Positions 17,268-26,598 of a DNA stretch of 64,000 bases are shown here, in pieces (position 1 is the stretch's first letter; each line of letters starts with the position of its first letter). The notes beneath the pieces are model-generated. The model saw only the letters and a program-made list of their open reading frames with translations. It did no database searches and had not been told where the DNA came from. The position numbers and the translations under genes are program-made. Origin of the DNA: Flavobacterium cellulosilyticum (GTDB taxonomy: Bacteria; Bacteroidota; Bacteroidia; Flavobacteriales; Flavobacteriaceae); NCBI RefSeq assembly GCF_004349355.1, contig NZ_SMFK01000001.1, positions 434,001 through 498,000 on the forward strand. The letters are read 5' to 3'.

Positions 17268-19139
17268 TTAATTTTTAACTATAAACAAAGGTATAGAAAT
17301 TTTATGTCTCAACTTATCAACAGTAGTCCCAAATAGCAAATCCTTGAATCCAGTATGTCCATGAGTTCCCATAACCAAAACATCAAAATTACCTTTATTA
17401 ATAATTTCGGGTATCACTTTGACTGGGGTACCAAAACCCAATTCTGTTTTCACTTTAAATCCTTTTTCAGATAGCATTTTTTCATACTCTTTCAATAATT
17501 TGGCATCAATAAGTGTTTCATGATCTTCAATGTTTTTTCCGTACACCATTGCTCCTACTGTTTCCACCACGTGAATTAAGGTGTAATTGGCATCAGCACC
17601 TCCTAATTCAAATGCACTGTTAATTGCCCCTTCGTCTGAGGATGTAAAATCAACAGTGACTGCGATATTCTTCTTGTCATAACCTCCTTTATTAGTAAAC
17701 TGTAGTTTTAAATTGTGAGGCGAGTGGTTATGAATATCGATTTTTTCTCGAGTAATAACAGGTTTAAAAACGATATAAAGGAGTAAAATTAAAAAAGCAA
17801 ATGAAAGCGGAATGACAGTAAGCCATAAAACAACAGGGTTTTCAGAAGTCGCTAACCAACCTTCGATTTCATTATACACCAATTTTATGTTTAACGAAAC
17901 AATGATCAAAGCTACAACCCATGAAACGATTTGGGTTGTTTTACTAATTTGAAAACCTTTCATTTTTGATTTATCACTTACAAAATGAATCAGCGGAATG
18001 ATAGCGAAACCCAATTGCAAACTCAATATCACCTGACTCAAAATCAGCAGCTTTCCAGTGACACTTTCACCAAAAATTGTGATGACGATTACCGCAGGAA
18101 TGATGGCAATTAATCGGGTAATAATTCTTCGAACCCAAGGCTGAATCCTTAAATTCAAATAACCTTCCATAACGATTTGCCCCGCCAATGTTCCAGTAAT
18201 TGTAGAACTTTGACCTGCAGCTATTAATGCCACTGCAAATAATATTGGCGCCCATTTTGTCCCTAAAATGGGTTCCATGATTTTATGTGCATCTTGTATT
18301 TCTGCAATATCGAACATTCCATTTTTGTGAAATGTGGCTGCTGCCAAAATTAAAATGGCGGCATTTACAAAAAAGGCTAAATTTAATGCTATCGTGCTAT
18401 CGATGAAATTATACTTTAAAGCTTGTTTAATTCCTGCTGGAGTTCGGTCGAATTTTCGAGTTTGAACTAAAGAGGAATGAAGGTAGAGGTTGTGAGGCAT
18501 TACCGTGGCACCAATAATTCCAATAGCAATATAAAGTGCTGCCGAATTAGGCATTGAAGGAATTAAGCCTCGCATGACATCTCCCATTACGGGTTGAGCA
18601 AAAAACATTTCGAAAACAAAAGACATCCCTATTACTACAACTAATGCAATAATAAATGCTTCCATTTTACGAATCCCTTTATTGATTAAAAACAACAATA
18701 AAAAAGTATCTAAAACTGTTATTAAAACGGCATCAATAAGCGGAATATCAAACAATAAGTTAATACCAATTGCCATTCCTAATACTTCGGCCAAATCACA
18801 GGCTGCGATAGCAATTTCGGCCAAGAAATAAAGAATATAATTGATAAATGGCGAATAGGTTTCTCGAGAAGCTTGTGCTAAATCCCGTTGGGTTACAATC
18901 CCTAAACGAGCACTTAAACTTTGTAAAAGTAAAGCCATTAAATTACTCATTAATAAAACCCATAGTAAGGCATAACCAAACTGACTTCCTCCTGCAATAT
19001 CAGTTGCCCAGTTTCCTGGATCCATATAACCCACACTTATTAAATAGGCTGGCCCAAAAAAAGCAAGCAATTTTCTTAAACCTGTTTTTTTGTTTTGAGT
19101 CGAAACGGATTCGTTTACTTCTTCGAGTGATTTTCCCAT
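17268..19139 (-). CDS. mntH: Nramp (MntH-like) divalent metal transporter fused to a universal stress protein domain
   Basis: Proton-coupled importer of Mn(II)/Fe(II) in the inner membrane. The 623 residues split into two parts. The Nramp transporter (about 20-440) has the metal motif DPGNW in transmembrane segment 1 and the GATVMPHNLYLHS motif in segment 6. A cytoplasmic C-terminal UspA-type domain (about 475-623) has NIAVTVDFTSSDEGA at its start and the nucleotide-loop-like VMGTHGHTG...TVDKL near the end. The fusion suggests that nucleotide or stress signals modulate transport. The downstream mntR gene on the same strand supports a manganese system. A divergent outer-membrane gene starts 96 bases away. 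Confidence 0.93.
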   Translation of the reverse strand: MGKSLEEVNESVSTQNKKTGLRKLLAFFGPAYLISVGYMDPGNWATDIAGGSQFGYALLWVLLMSNLMALLLQSLSARLGIVTQRDLAQASRETYSPFINYILYFLAEIAIAACDLAEVLGMAIGINLLFDIPLIDAVLITVLDTFLLLFLINKGIRKMEAFIIALVVVIGMSFVFEMFFAQPVMGDVMRGLIPSMPNSAALYIAIGIIGATVMPHNLYLHSSLVQTRKFDRTPAGIKQALKYNFIDSTIALNLAFFVNAAILILAAATFHKNGMFDIAEIQDAHKIMEPILGTKWAPILFAVALIAAGQSSTITGTLAGQIVMEGYLNLRIQPWVRRIITRLIAIIPAVIVITIFGESVTGKLLILSQVILSLQLGFAIIPLIHFVSDKSKMKGFQISKTTQIVSWVVALIIVSLNIKLVYNEIEGWLATSENPVVLWLTVIPLSFAFLILLLYIVFKPVITREKIDIHNHSPHNLKLQFTNKGGYDKKNIAVTVDFTSSDEGAINSAFELGGADANYTLIHVVETVGAMVYGKNIEDHETLIDAKLLKEYEKMLSEKGFKVKTELGFGTPVKVIPEIINKGNFDVLVMGTHGHTGFKDLLFGTTVDKLRHKISIPLFIVKN

Positions 19140-19158
19140 TTTTAAAAAAATATTTTTA

Positions 19159-19166
19159 CAAATGTA
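19159..19166 (-). promoter_or_regulatory. candidate -7 element (TACATTTG) for mntH
   Basis: Minus-strand match to TAnnTTTG, 20 bases before the mntH ATG at 19139. No clear -33 element. Confidence 0.4.
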
Positions 19167-19194
19167 ATTAAAAATTCAAATTTTAAAAATATTT

Positions 19195-19214
19195 TTTTTA
19201 GTTTTGTCTAAAAA
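19195..19214. promoter_or_regulatory. inverted repeat TTTTTAG-N6-CTAAAAA, candidate MntR operator
   Basis: Perfect 7-bp arms (19195-19201 and 19208-19214) lie between divergent mntH and the gene at 19235. The right-hand gene's -7 element TAGTTTTG (19199-19206) lies inside it, so a bound repressor would block that promoter; the site is 56 bases from the mntH ATG. The TTTAG...CTAAA form resembles DtxR-family operators. Assignment to the neighbouring MntR is inference. Confidence 0.5.
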
Positions 19215-19234
19215 TATATTAATCTTACTCTAAA

Positions 19235-19990
19235 ATGGAAAAAATATTACTCACTACTTTTATAATGTTAAGTGTCCAATTGGACGGTTTTGCTCAAGTT
19301 ATACCTTCAATACAAACAGATCGTCCTGACCAAACCGAATGTCCATTTATTACGCCTCGTCATTATTTTCAATTTGAAAATGGGTTTTCATACGAACAAA
19401 ACAACAAAAATTCGTATACTATCGTAGCGCCAACTATTCTAACCCGATACGGAATAAACAACTTTATTGAACTGAGATTAATTACAGAATATATTCAATT
19501 AAAAGAAAACGCTATTACTATTTCAGGAATTAGTCCTATTTTAATTGGATTTAAAACAAAGCTATTCGAAGAAAAAGGAATATTTCCAACTACTGCATTT
19601 ATTGCCCATCTTGGATTTCCTAAAGTGGCTTCGCCAGCGTATAGGTTGAATTATTTTTATCCCGAATTCCGATTCACCATGCAACATACAATCAACCAAA
19701 GACAATCTTTGAGTTATAATTTAGGGGCAGAGTGGGAAGGAGAAACAAACAAGCCAACTTTTATTTACACCCTAACTTCAGGATATTCACTCACAGAAAA
19801 AATTGGGGTCTACTTTGAATTGTTTGGATATATTCCTCAAACTGGAGTTCCTGATAATCGCTCTGATTTAGGCATGACCTATTTATTTAATGACAATCAT
19901 CAATTAGATATATCTGGTGGATTTGGATTGTCTTCAACTTCTCCCGATTACTATTTTTCAGTAGGATATTCGTTCCGATTTAAGACTTAA
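19235..19990 (+). CDS. outer-membrane beta-barrel protein, transporter-like
   Basis: Seen: 251 residues with a signal peptide (about 1-20, ending DGFAQ), then SIQTDRPDQTECP and many alternating beta strands ending in VGYSFRF, the terminal aromatic residue expected of outer-membrane barrels. The TDRPDQTE start resembles the family annotated as putative MetA-pathway-of-phenol-degradation or transporter proteins, whose actual role is poorly known. It is divergent from mntH and its promoter overlaps the inverted repeat at 19195-19214, so it may be part of the metal regulon (inference), for example as an outer-membrane pore. Confidence 0.8.
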   Translation: MEKILLTTFIMLSVQLDGFAQVIPSIQTDRPDQTECPFITPRHYFQFENGFSYEQNNKNSYTIVAPTILTRYGINNFIELRLITEYIQLKENAITISGISPILIGFKTKLFEEKGIFPTTAFIAHLGFPKVASPAYRLNYFYPEFRFTMQHTINQRQSLSYNLGAEWEGETNKPTFIYTLTSGYSLTEKIGVYFELFGYIPQTGVPDNRSDLGMTYLFNDNHQLDISGGFGLSSTSPDYYFSVGYSFRFKT

Positions 19991-20058
19991 TTAGAATCAT
20001 TCTATTAAACTATAACAAAACTTTATTATTGAAAATTAAATCTTGCTTTTAATCTTTG

Positions 20059-20066
20059 TAACTTTG
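20059..20066 (+). promoter_or_regulatory. candidate -7 element (TAACTTTG) for the bacilliredoxin gene
   Basis: Matches TAnnTTTG and is followed by CA, 35 bases before the ATG. A TTG at 20043 is spaced too closely to be a standard -33. Confidence 0.5.
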
Positions 20067-20101
20067 CAGCATTAAAATAACAATATTTAAAATATAAAAA
20101 T

Positions 20102-20512
20102 ATGTATCCAGAAGAAATGGTATTACCAATGCAAGCTGAATTAACAATTGCTGGTTTTCAAGATTTACATACCGCTGAAGCAGTTGAAAATGCAATGAAA
20201 GCGACCGGAACTACTCTTGTAGTTGTTAACTCTGTTTGTGGATGTGCTGCTAGAAATGCACGTCCAGGTTCAAAAATGAGTTTAGATAATGCAAAAAAAC
20301 CAGATCAATTAATCACTGTTTTTGCTGGTGTTGATAAAGATGCTGTTGATGCTGCTAGAGGATTTATGTTTCCCTTTCCTCCATCTTCACCAAGTATTGC
20401 TTTGTTCAAAGATGGTGAATTAGTGCATATGTTAGAGCGTCATCACATTGAAGGTCGTGCTGCTGAATTAATAGCTGATAACTTGAAAGATGCTTTCAAC
20501 GAATATTGCTAA
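20102..20512 (+). CDS. BrxA/BrxB family bacilliredoxin
   Basis: Thioredoxin-fold protein of the YphP/YqiW family, thought to remove bacillithiol or other low-molecular-weight thiols from oxidised proteins in the cytoplasm. The 136 residues begin MYPEEMVLPMQAEL, a family hallmark. They contain the Cys46-Gly-Cys48 active site (VCGCAARNARPG) and end in NEYC. Length and motifs match the family fully. Bacteroidota members are widespread. It is a single gene with its own -7 element and terminator. Confidence 0.93.
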   Translation: MYPEEMVLPMQAELTIAGFQDLHTAEAVENAMKATGTTLVVVNSVCGCAARNARPGSKMSLDNAKKPDQLITVFAGVDKDAVDAARGFMFPFPPSSPSIALFKDGELVHMLERHHIEGRAAELIADNLKDAFNEYC

Positions 20513-20534
20513 TTAATTAAAGCATAAATACAAT

Positions 20535-20562
20535 AAAAGCACTATTAATTTAGTGCTTTTTT
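20535..20562 (+). terminator. rho-independent terminator after the bacilliredoxin gene
   Basis: A perfect 10-bp stem AAAAGCACTA / TAGTGCTTTT has a 6-base loop, then TT and further T-rich sequence, starting 22 bases after the stop codon. Confidence 0.88.
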
Positions 20563-20651
20563 GTTTTTAATAATTAGATGAATCTTAACTATTTGTTAGC
20601 AAATGTTTTTTTAACTTTACGGTAGCATAAACAACACTTAAGGTTATAATT

Positions 20652-21038
20652 ATGAAGTGGTTTTTTAAAATTTTAGTGCTTTCATTAATGCTTCAAAGTT
20701 TTCAGTGTACTGACACGAATGATTCATCAGACACTATAACTGCAGCACAATTAGAAACCAAAAAACAGGAAATTCAAAATTATATCAATAGCTTTTCTTG
20801 TTCAGATAGTGTTGGCTGTGGTTATATTGCTTTTGGTTCAAAACCTTGTGGCGGACCTTGGTCGTATTTGGTTTTTTCAAATAGTATAGATTTGGCAAAA
20901 TTGCAAAAAATGGTGAAAAACTACAATGAAATGAATAAACTATATAATAGTCAAGCGGGGATTTTTTCTGATTGTATGATTGTCATGCCTCCAAAAGAAG
21001 TCAAGTGTATCAACGGGGTTTGTACAGCGATAAATTAA
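20652..21038 (+). CDS. putative lipoprotein, Cys-containing, unknown function
   Basis: Not recognised. The 128-residue product has a lipoprotein signal (MKWFFKILVLSLMLQSFQC, lipid-modified Cys19). The mature part has six further cysteines: one pair spaced C-x5-C near residues 50-56, one in KPCGGPW, one in SDCMIV, and a pair in KCINGVC near the C-terminus. That even number suggests disulfides in the periplasm or on the cell surface. A coiled helix (SIDLAKLQKMVKNYNEMNK) lies between them. Single gene with a TAACTTTA sequence about 33 bases upstream as a weak promoter candidate. It could be a small binding or inhibitor-type protein; no function is claimed. Confidence 0.75.
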   Translation: MKWFFKILVLSLMLQSFQCTDTNDSSDTITAAQLETKKQEIQNYINSFSCSDSVGCGYIAFGSKPCGGPWSYLVFSNSIDLAKLQKMVKNYNEMNKLYNSQAGIFSDCMIVMPPKEVKCINGVCTAIN

Positions 21039-21065
21039 AAAATACAATTTCTTATAAAATTGAAT

Positions 21066-21554
21066 TTAAAATCGCATTCCTATTTTAAGACCCGCCCAAG
21101 GAATAAAACCATTATCCGAATTATAATCATTTGAATCTTTAATAAACATTCGATAACTAGGCCCAACGTCTAACCCAAAATTAAAACCCTTTATCCCATA
21201 ATAACTTATCCCAATTGGCACATATAGTTGTACTCGTTTACCATTTGCCAAAAAGCCATCTTTATAATCCGCATAGATCGTCGATAAACCAGTAGTAAAC
21301 ATCATAGTGCTTTCTTTAATTTTAAAGGGCATTATTTTCACTCCCACTCCCACTCCTGGTATACCAACACCTAGTTCTAAACTCATATACTGAGACACAA
21401 TTCTTTCGTAGGTTATTCCAATAACAGGAGTCGTTCCCAAAAGATTAAAAGAGATTGCATTCTTTTTCATGCCCTCTATTCCCTCTTTATTCGATTGGGA
21501 AAACGCTAGTGTTGAACATAAAAAGATGGTAGAAATGAAAGTAATTTTTTTCAT
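21066..21554 (-). CDS. small outer-membrane beta-barrel-like protein, unknown function
   Basis: Seen: 162 residues, a signal peptide (MKKITFISTIFLCSTLAFSQ, about 20 residues), then alternating polar/hydrophobic strands with glycines (LELGVGIPGVGVGVKIMPF, FNFGLDVGPSYRMF) and a final aromatic residue (LKIGMRF). This is the usual look of a small barrel or outer-membrane-associated protein of flavobacteria. It is convergent with the lipoprotein gene (27 bases between stops) and not linked to any pathway. No family name is assigned. Confidence 0.7.
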   Translation of the reverse strand: MKKITFISTIFLCSTLAFSQSNKEGIEGMKKNAISFNLLGTTPVIGITYERIVSQYMSLELGVGIPGVGVGVKIMPFKIKESTMMFTTGLSTIYADYKDGFLANGKRVQLYVPIGISYYGIKGFNFGLDVGPSYRMFIKDSNDYNSDNGFIPWAGLKIGMRF

Positions 21555-21904
21555 CGATTCTTGGTTTATAGCGTTAAAATATGATTAAATGGACTCCTAT
21601 TTGGAGTTGAGATAGAATGATTGACAAATAAGACTTATTCATCAACACAAACAAATAAAGACTATTTTATCTTTAAAAACTAATTTCAAAAATGTCTTTA
21701 TCATTTCAACAAAGTACAACGCAAATTTGGATTTCTATTTGAATTCAGGAAAGAATTAACATTAAAGGATTTGAAAATCTAGCATAATCATAACCTATCC
21801 ACGATATTAAAATATGATTTTAAACCCTTTTTGGAATCGAAACTATTATGATTCGTATTTTAAATTTAGCAGTTTAACCAACAATTCAATAATTACTCTT
21901 TTTT
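21555..21904. other. intergenic stretch, no gene seen
   Basis: About 350 AT-rich bases lie between the small barrel gene and the PAS pseudogene remnant. No open frame of coding quality, hairpin terminator or repeat was found. Confidence 0.5.
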
Positions 21905-23228
21905 ATTTTTACCCGATTTAAATCCAATCAATTTTCTGTATTTTAATTCGGCTTCTTTGAGTTCTTGCTATAACTGTTTGTATTTGCTAATGTCTTTTAT
22001 CGTTACTACAGCTGCCACAACAATTTCGTCTTGATCTATTGAAAGTCTTCCGCTAAGAAGAACACGTTTTTTTCAAGTTTAATAGGGTTCCATAGCAACA
22101 CTGCTATATCATCTGTAGGTTCTCCGTTAAATGCACGTTCCATTAGCAGGTTTTGAGAGGGGAAAACGGTTTTTTCATCAGGAAAGAAAACCTGAAAATA
22201 TTTGACAAAGTTTGAAGATATTTTATCGTCTTCATTAATCCCAAAAAAGTCATTGGCCATATCACTGGCCAATATTATTTTTTTATCAGCATCAGCAGCA
22301 ATAACAACTTCTCCAATATTTTCGACAATTAATCTTAATTTTTCCTCGTCTTGATAAAGTTCATTTGTGGCTATTTCTCTCGATTTCATATTGAACTATG
22401 TCAGAAACATCCCGACCAACAGAATAAAATATTCCTAGTTTTTTATCAATGTTACTGCTCCATTCTATCCAGCTACAGGATTTATCTTTATAGAGAAAAC
22501 GCGCTCTAAAAATTACAATTGGAATGCCTTGACAGTGTTTTTCTAAAACTTCTTTAGCATACTCTAAATCGTTGGGATGTATTAATTCCATAAATTTAAT
22601 TTTCTTAATATCTTTCTCGTCATAGCCAAGTGTTCGTGTGAAAGCAGGATTGATTTTGATGAAATAATTGTCTTTGGCAACGGATAGGATATCGAATGAC
22701 ATTTTAAAAAACATCTCGGCAATTTTTAGAGATTATTCATTTTCTTTTTGCTCTGCAATATCTCTAGCAAAAGCATATAAAAATACCGTTGAAGGATCGA
22801 GATGTATACCATAAAATCCATTTTAACGAACCATCTTTCCAGATGTATCTGTATACGAAATTGACAGTCGAAATACCTTATTGAAGTTTTTTAACTTCAT
22901 TTAAAGTAATTTCATTGTCTTCAGGGTAAACAAAATCGAGAAAAGGTTTGCTTAACAATTCCATTTCAGAATAACCCAGAATTTTGGTAACTGAAGGGTT
23001 GATTTTAATAAATTTATTTTTAGAGGCTATTAACAACATGTCTAATGAGACATTGAAAAATTTATTGGCTGCATGTAGTAATTCTTCGGGTTTTTTTCTA
23101 TCTGATATATCAGTTGAAATACCTCCAATAGCACCTATTCTACCTTCTGTATCATACGATGGGAATTTTACAGCTAAATAAGTATGCAAACCCTTTGGGT
23201 GTAATTTAAAAATTTTGATTTTTAACAA
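21905..23228 (-). pseudogene. decayed multi-PAS sensor gene (frameshifts and stops)
   Basis: Minus-strand sequence encodes successive PAS/PAC pieces broken into several frames. 23228-22878 has a PAC end (GGISTDISDRK) and a PAS start (MLLIASKNKFIKINP). About 22860-22730 has WKDGSLKWILWYTS, then in another frame FARDIAEQKENE with a stop. 22714-22361 is a second PAS with GRDVSDIVQYEIE. 22389-22036 is a third PAS. About 22070-21905 has VAAVVTIKDISKYKQ, an in-frame stop, then ELKEAELKYRK. At least three frameshifts and two stops are visible. No kinase, GGDEF or output domain survives. The intact ancestor was probably a PAS sensor kinase or similar. It abuts the PUL start. Confidence 0.88.
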
Positions 23229-23384
23229 TCAATTTTTACTAATTGCACTTACGTTTTTTAAAAAAATAGAGAAAAATTATAAAAATATCATGATAAATCA
23301 AATCATTAGTAAAACCTCATAAAACAAGAGATAATGTAATATTTTACCATATAAATTTTTGATTTTGGAAAAAAATATTTCACA

Positions 23385-23394
23385 CAACCGATTG
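23385..23394. promoter_or_regulatory. LacI-operator-like palindrome CAACCGATTG at the susC promoter
   Basis: The two halves CAACC and GATTG match at 4 of 5 positions around a central CG. The core AACCGATT fits AAnCGnTT of LacI/GalR-family operators. Its last three bases are the -33 TTG of the susC promoter, so a bound repressor would block transcription. The exact reverse complement (CAATCGGTTG) recurs at 57683-57692. Confidence 0.5.
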
Positions 23395-23421
23395 CGCTTT
23401 ATTGTTTTTTATATATATTTG
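23392..23421 (+). promoter_or_regulatory. Bacteroidota-type promoter of susC
   Basis: TTG at 23392-23394 and TATATTTG at 23414-23421 are separated by exactly 19 bases, matching the TTG-N19-TAnnTTTG consensus of the primary sigma factor in this phylum. The predicted start leaves a leader of about 90 bases before the ATG at 23519. Confidence 0.75.
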
Positions 23422-23518
23422 TGAATTCAATTTTTTAGTTATTGTTTTTTGCGGCACCCCAAAAGCTAACAATAAATAGAAAATTTCACACTTAACTAAC
23501 CAATTAAATCGATTAACT

Positions 23519-26500
23519 ATGACGAACTTTTTAATCAAAAGCAAATCAAAACATTTCAAACATCTGGCTTACCTACTCCTCATGTTTATTATCACTTCAG
23601 GGGTTAATGCCCAATCCACAATTACGGGAACAGTATCCGATGCATCTGGACCAATTCCAGGAGCCAATGTTATTCTTAAAGGTACAAATAATGGAATAAC
23701 CACAACCATTGATGGAACTTATTCCATCAATAATATACCTACAGGTGGAACACTAGTTTTTACCTTTGTAGGTTTAAAAAACAAAGAAGTTACTGTAAAA
23801 GGACAAACCCGAATTAATGTAATCCTCGAACAGGAATTAAGTACATTAAGTGAGGTCGTAGTTATCGGATATGGAACACAAAGAAAAGAAGCAGTAACTG
23901 GTTCTGTAGTTTCTATGAATGCTGAAGAATTAAGAGAAATACCAGCTGCTAATATTTCACAAGCACTTCAAGGGCGTTTGACAGGAGTTGATATTTCTCA
24001 AACTTCTACAAAACCTGGTGCTAATATGCAAATTAGAATTCGTGGAACTCGTTCATTGAGTGCTGATAATAATCCATTGGTAGTATTAGATGGTGTTCCG
24101 TTTTCTGGTAATATTTCAGATATTAATCCAAATAATATTAAGAGTATTGACATTTTGAAAGACGCTTCTGCTACTGCTATTTATGGTTCGAGAGGAGCAA
24201 ATGGTGTAATTTTAGTAACTTCAATTGGCGGTAAAAAAGGACAAAAAGCACAATTTACGTATAATCAATATTATGGTACAAAGCGTGTTTTTGGAGAATA
24301 TCCATTAATGAATGGAGCTGAATTTGTGAAATTACGAAAATTAGCAAATAGGTATTCAAATGGTACAGATGAATTTGATAATGTAGATACGAATTGGCAA
24401 AAATTATTATATACAACAGGCACAGTTACGAGTCATGACATGGGTGTTTCAGGTGGTTCTGAATATGGCGCATATAATTATGGTTTAGGATATTATAAAG
24501 ATGAAGCTGTTATTCCAGGTCAGAATTATGAGCGTATCACAATGAATGGTTCCCTAAATCAAGAAATTGGAGCTTTTAAATTCGGTTTCTCAACAAACAA
24601 TAATTATTCAGTAAATAATGGAAATGGTTTGGGTGTTGGAGGAGTATTGAGTATGTCGCCAATTACAGATCCCTACAACGCTGATGGAAGTTTGAAAAGA
24701 GTTGTGCATATGGGGGCTGATGATGCTTTTGTTACCACAAAAGATGTTTTAAAAGGTTTAGGAGATAAATATATTGATCAAACTAGAGCATTTGGTTCTT
24801 ATAATAATATTTTTGGAGAGGTTAAAATTCCTGGAGTTGAAGGTTTAAAATACCGTATTAATTTAGGTTTAAATTTTCGTGCAAATTTTGGCGGAAGTTA
24901 TACTGGAGAAGGTGTGTTTAATGTGAATCCAACAACTATTTCTTCTGCAAATGTTAACAGTTCGATCTCTACAAATCTACTACTTGAAAATTTAATTACT
25001 TATGATAGAACATTTGCTGAAAAACATAAAGTTAATTTTGTAGGATTGTATTCTAACGAGACTAACAACTATAACAGCTCCAGTTTTTCTGCAAAAGATA
25101 TTGCATCAGATGATTTTCAGTTTTATAATTTAAGAAATGCTAATGGAGAAATTGTAGCAAATGATGGAAATTATACTCAAGGTGGATTAAGGTCATATAT
25201 GGCTAGAGGTATGTATACCTATGATAACAAATATATGATAACTGCTACTGTGCGTTCAGATGGATCTTCAAGACTAGCGCCAGGTCATAAATGGCATACT
25301 TATCCCGCAGTTTCTGCAGGATGGAATATTATGAATGAGTCATTTATGAAAAATGTTAAGGCTATTGATGCTTTAAAAATTCGTGTAGGTTATGGTGAAA
25401 CTTCTAATCAGGCTGTAAGTCCTTATCAAACTTTAGGGAGTTTAGCGCCTGTAAAATACAATTTTGGCAATACTAATTATGCTACAGGTTATTATGTAAA
25501 TAGATTGCCAAGTCCAGATTTAGGATGGGAGTTTTCTCAGACTTGGAATTATGGTTTAGATTTTGCTATTCTGAAAAATAGATTAACGGGTACAGTTGAG
25601 TATTATAATACTCAAACAAAAGACCTATTATTAGGAGTAAGTTTGCCTTCAACTGCTGGTGTAGGTTCGTACACTGCTAATATTGGTGCAACTGAAAATA
25701 AAGGTTTTGAAGTGGCTTTAAACGGAATAATATTAGATAATCCTAATGGCTTGACTTGGGAATTAGGTGTAAATATTTCTGCAAATAAAAATAAAATTGT
25801 TTCACTTGCTTCAGGACAAGATAGAGATGAAGGAAACTGGTGGTTTGTAGGTCACTCTATTAATTCAATTTTTGATTATGAAAAAATTGGATTGTGGCAA
25901 AAAGATGATGCAAATCTAACTAAGTATGAACCAGGAGGAAATGTTGGTATGATTAAAGTAAAATATACTGGAGATTTAAATGCAGATGGTACGCCAACAA
26001 GGCAGATAGGCGCAGCAGATCGTCAGATATTGAATGTTGATCCTGATTTTGTTGGGGGTTTAAATACTCGTTTCACTTATAAAGGATTTGATTTGAGTGC
26101 TGTTGGTGTTTTTAGAAGTGGAGGTTTAATCAATAGTACTTTATATGGTTCTGGAGGTTATCTTAATTTACTTTCAGGACGTAGAGCTAATGTTAAAGTT
26201 GATTATTATACTGCAGATAATACAGATGCTACATATCCAGCACCAGGAGGAATTCAAAGTGGAGATAATCCAAAATATGGTTCGACATTAGGATATTTTG
26301 ACGGTACCTATTTAAAAATAAGAACTATAACTTTAGGGTATAACTTCAAAAAACAAATGTTAGAAGGGTTAGGACTCCAAAAATTGCGTTTATACTGTAC
26401 TGTCCAAAATCCATTCGTGTTTTTCTCTGATTATAATAAAGAATCAGGAATGGATCCAGAGTCCAACTCTTTAGGAAACGAAAATGCAGCAGTAAATCTT

Positions 26501-26587
26501 AGTAATAATTTAAGCCGTATATTAACGATTGGTGCTAATACACCATCCACAAAAAATGTAGTGTTCGGTCTTAATTTAACATTTTAA
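23519..26587 (+). CDS. susC: SusC/RagA family TonB-dependent outer-membrane oligosaccharide transporter
   Basis: Imports oligosaccharides across the outer membrane with energy from TonB-ExbBD. The 1022 residues comprise a signal peptide (about 1-31, ending VNAQ) and a carboxypeptidase D regulatory-like domain (about 34-112, starting STITGTVSDASGPIPGANV). The SusC-specific junction SEVVVIGYGTQRKEAVTGSV near 115-135 and a plug domain (about 130-235, with RIRGTRSLSADNNPLVVLDG and KDASATAIYGSRGANGV) follow, then a 22-strand barrel ending GLNLTF. susD follows after 11 bases. It is the first gene of the PUL and has its own promoter. The ligand is inferred from the enzymes, not from this protein. 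Confidence 0.96.
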   Translation: MTNFLIKSKSKHFKHLAYLLLMFIITSGVNAQSTITGTVSDASGPIPGANVILKGTNNGITTTIDGTYSINNIPTGGTLVFTFVGLKNKEVTVKGQTRINVILEQELSTLSEVVVIGYGTQRKEAVTGSVVSMNAEELREIPAANISQALQGRLTGVDISQTSTKPGANMQIRIRGTRSLSADNNPLVVLDGVPFSGNISDINPNNIKSIDILKDASATAIYGSRGANGVILVTSIGGKKGQKAQFTYNQYYGTKRVFGEYPLMNGAEFVKLRKLANRYSNGTDEFDNVDTNWQKLLYTTGTVTSHDMGVSGGSEYGAYNYGLGYYKDEAVIPGQNYERITMNGSLNQEIGAFKFGFSTNNNYSVNNGNGLGVGGVLSMSPITDPYNADGSLKRVVHMGADDAFVTTKDVLKGLGDKYIDQTRAFGSYNNIFGEVKIPGVEGLKYRINLGLNFRANFGGSYTGEGVFNVNPTTISSANVNSSISTNLLLENLITYDRTFAEKHKVNFVGLYSNETNNYNSSSFSAKDIASDDFQFYNLRNANGEIVANDGNYTQGGLRSYMARGMYTYDNKYMITATVRSDGSSRLAPGHKWHTYPAVSAGWNIMNESFMKNVKAIDALKIRVGYGETSNQAVSPYQTLGSLAPVKYNFGNTNYATGYYVNRLPSPDLGWEFSQTWNYGLDFAILKNRLTGTVEYYNTQTKDLLLGVSLPSTAGVGSYTANIGATENKGFEVALNGIILDNPNGLTWELGVNISANKNKIVSLASGQDRDEGNWWFVGHSINSIFDYEKIGLWQKDDANLTKYEPGGNVGMIKVKYTGDLNADGTPTRQIGAADRQILNVDPDFVGGLNTRFTYKGFDLSAVGVFRSGGLINSTLYGSGGYLNLLSGRRANVKVDYYTADNTDATYPAPGGIQSGDNPKYGSTLGYFDGTYLKIRTITLGYNFKKQMLEGLGLQKLRLYCTVQNPFVFFSDYNKESGMDPESNSLGNENAAVNLSNNLSRILTIGANTPSTKNVVFGLNLTF

Positions 26588-26598
26588 AAATCAAAACA

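Noticed and set aside
23507..23514. AATCGATT palindrome just before the susC start
   Set aside because: It fits AAnCGnTT, but this 8-mer is expected a few times by chance in a 64 kb AT-rich window. Only the 10-bp shared site is kept.
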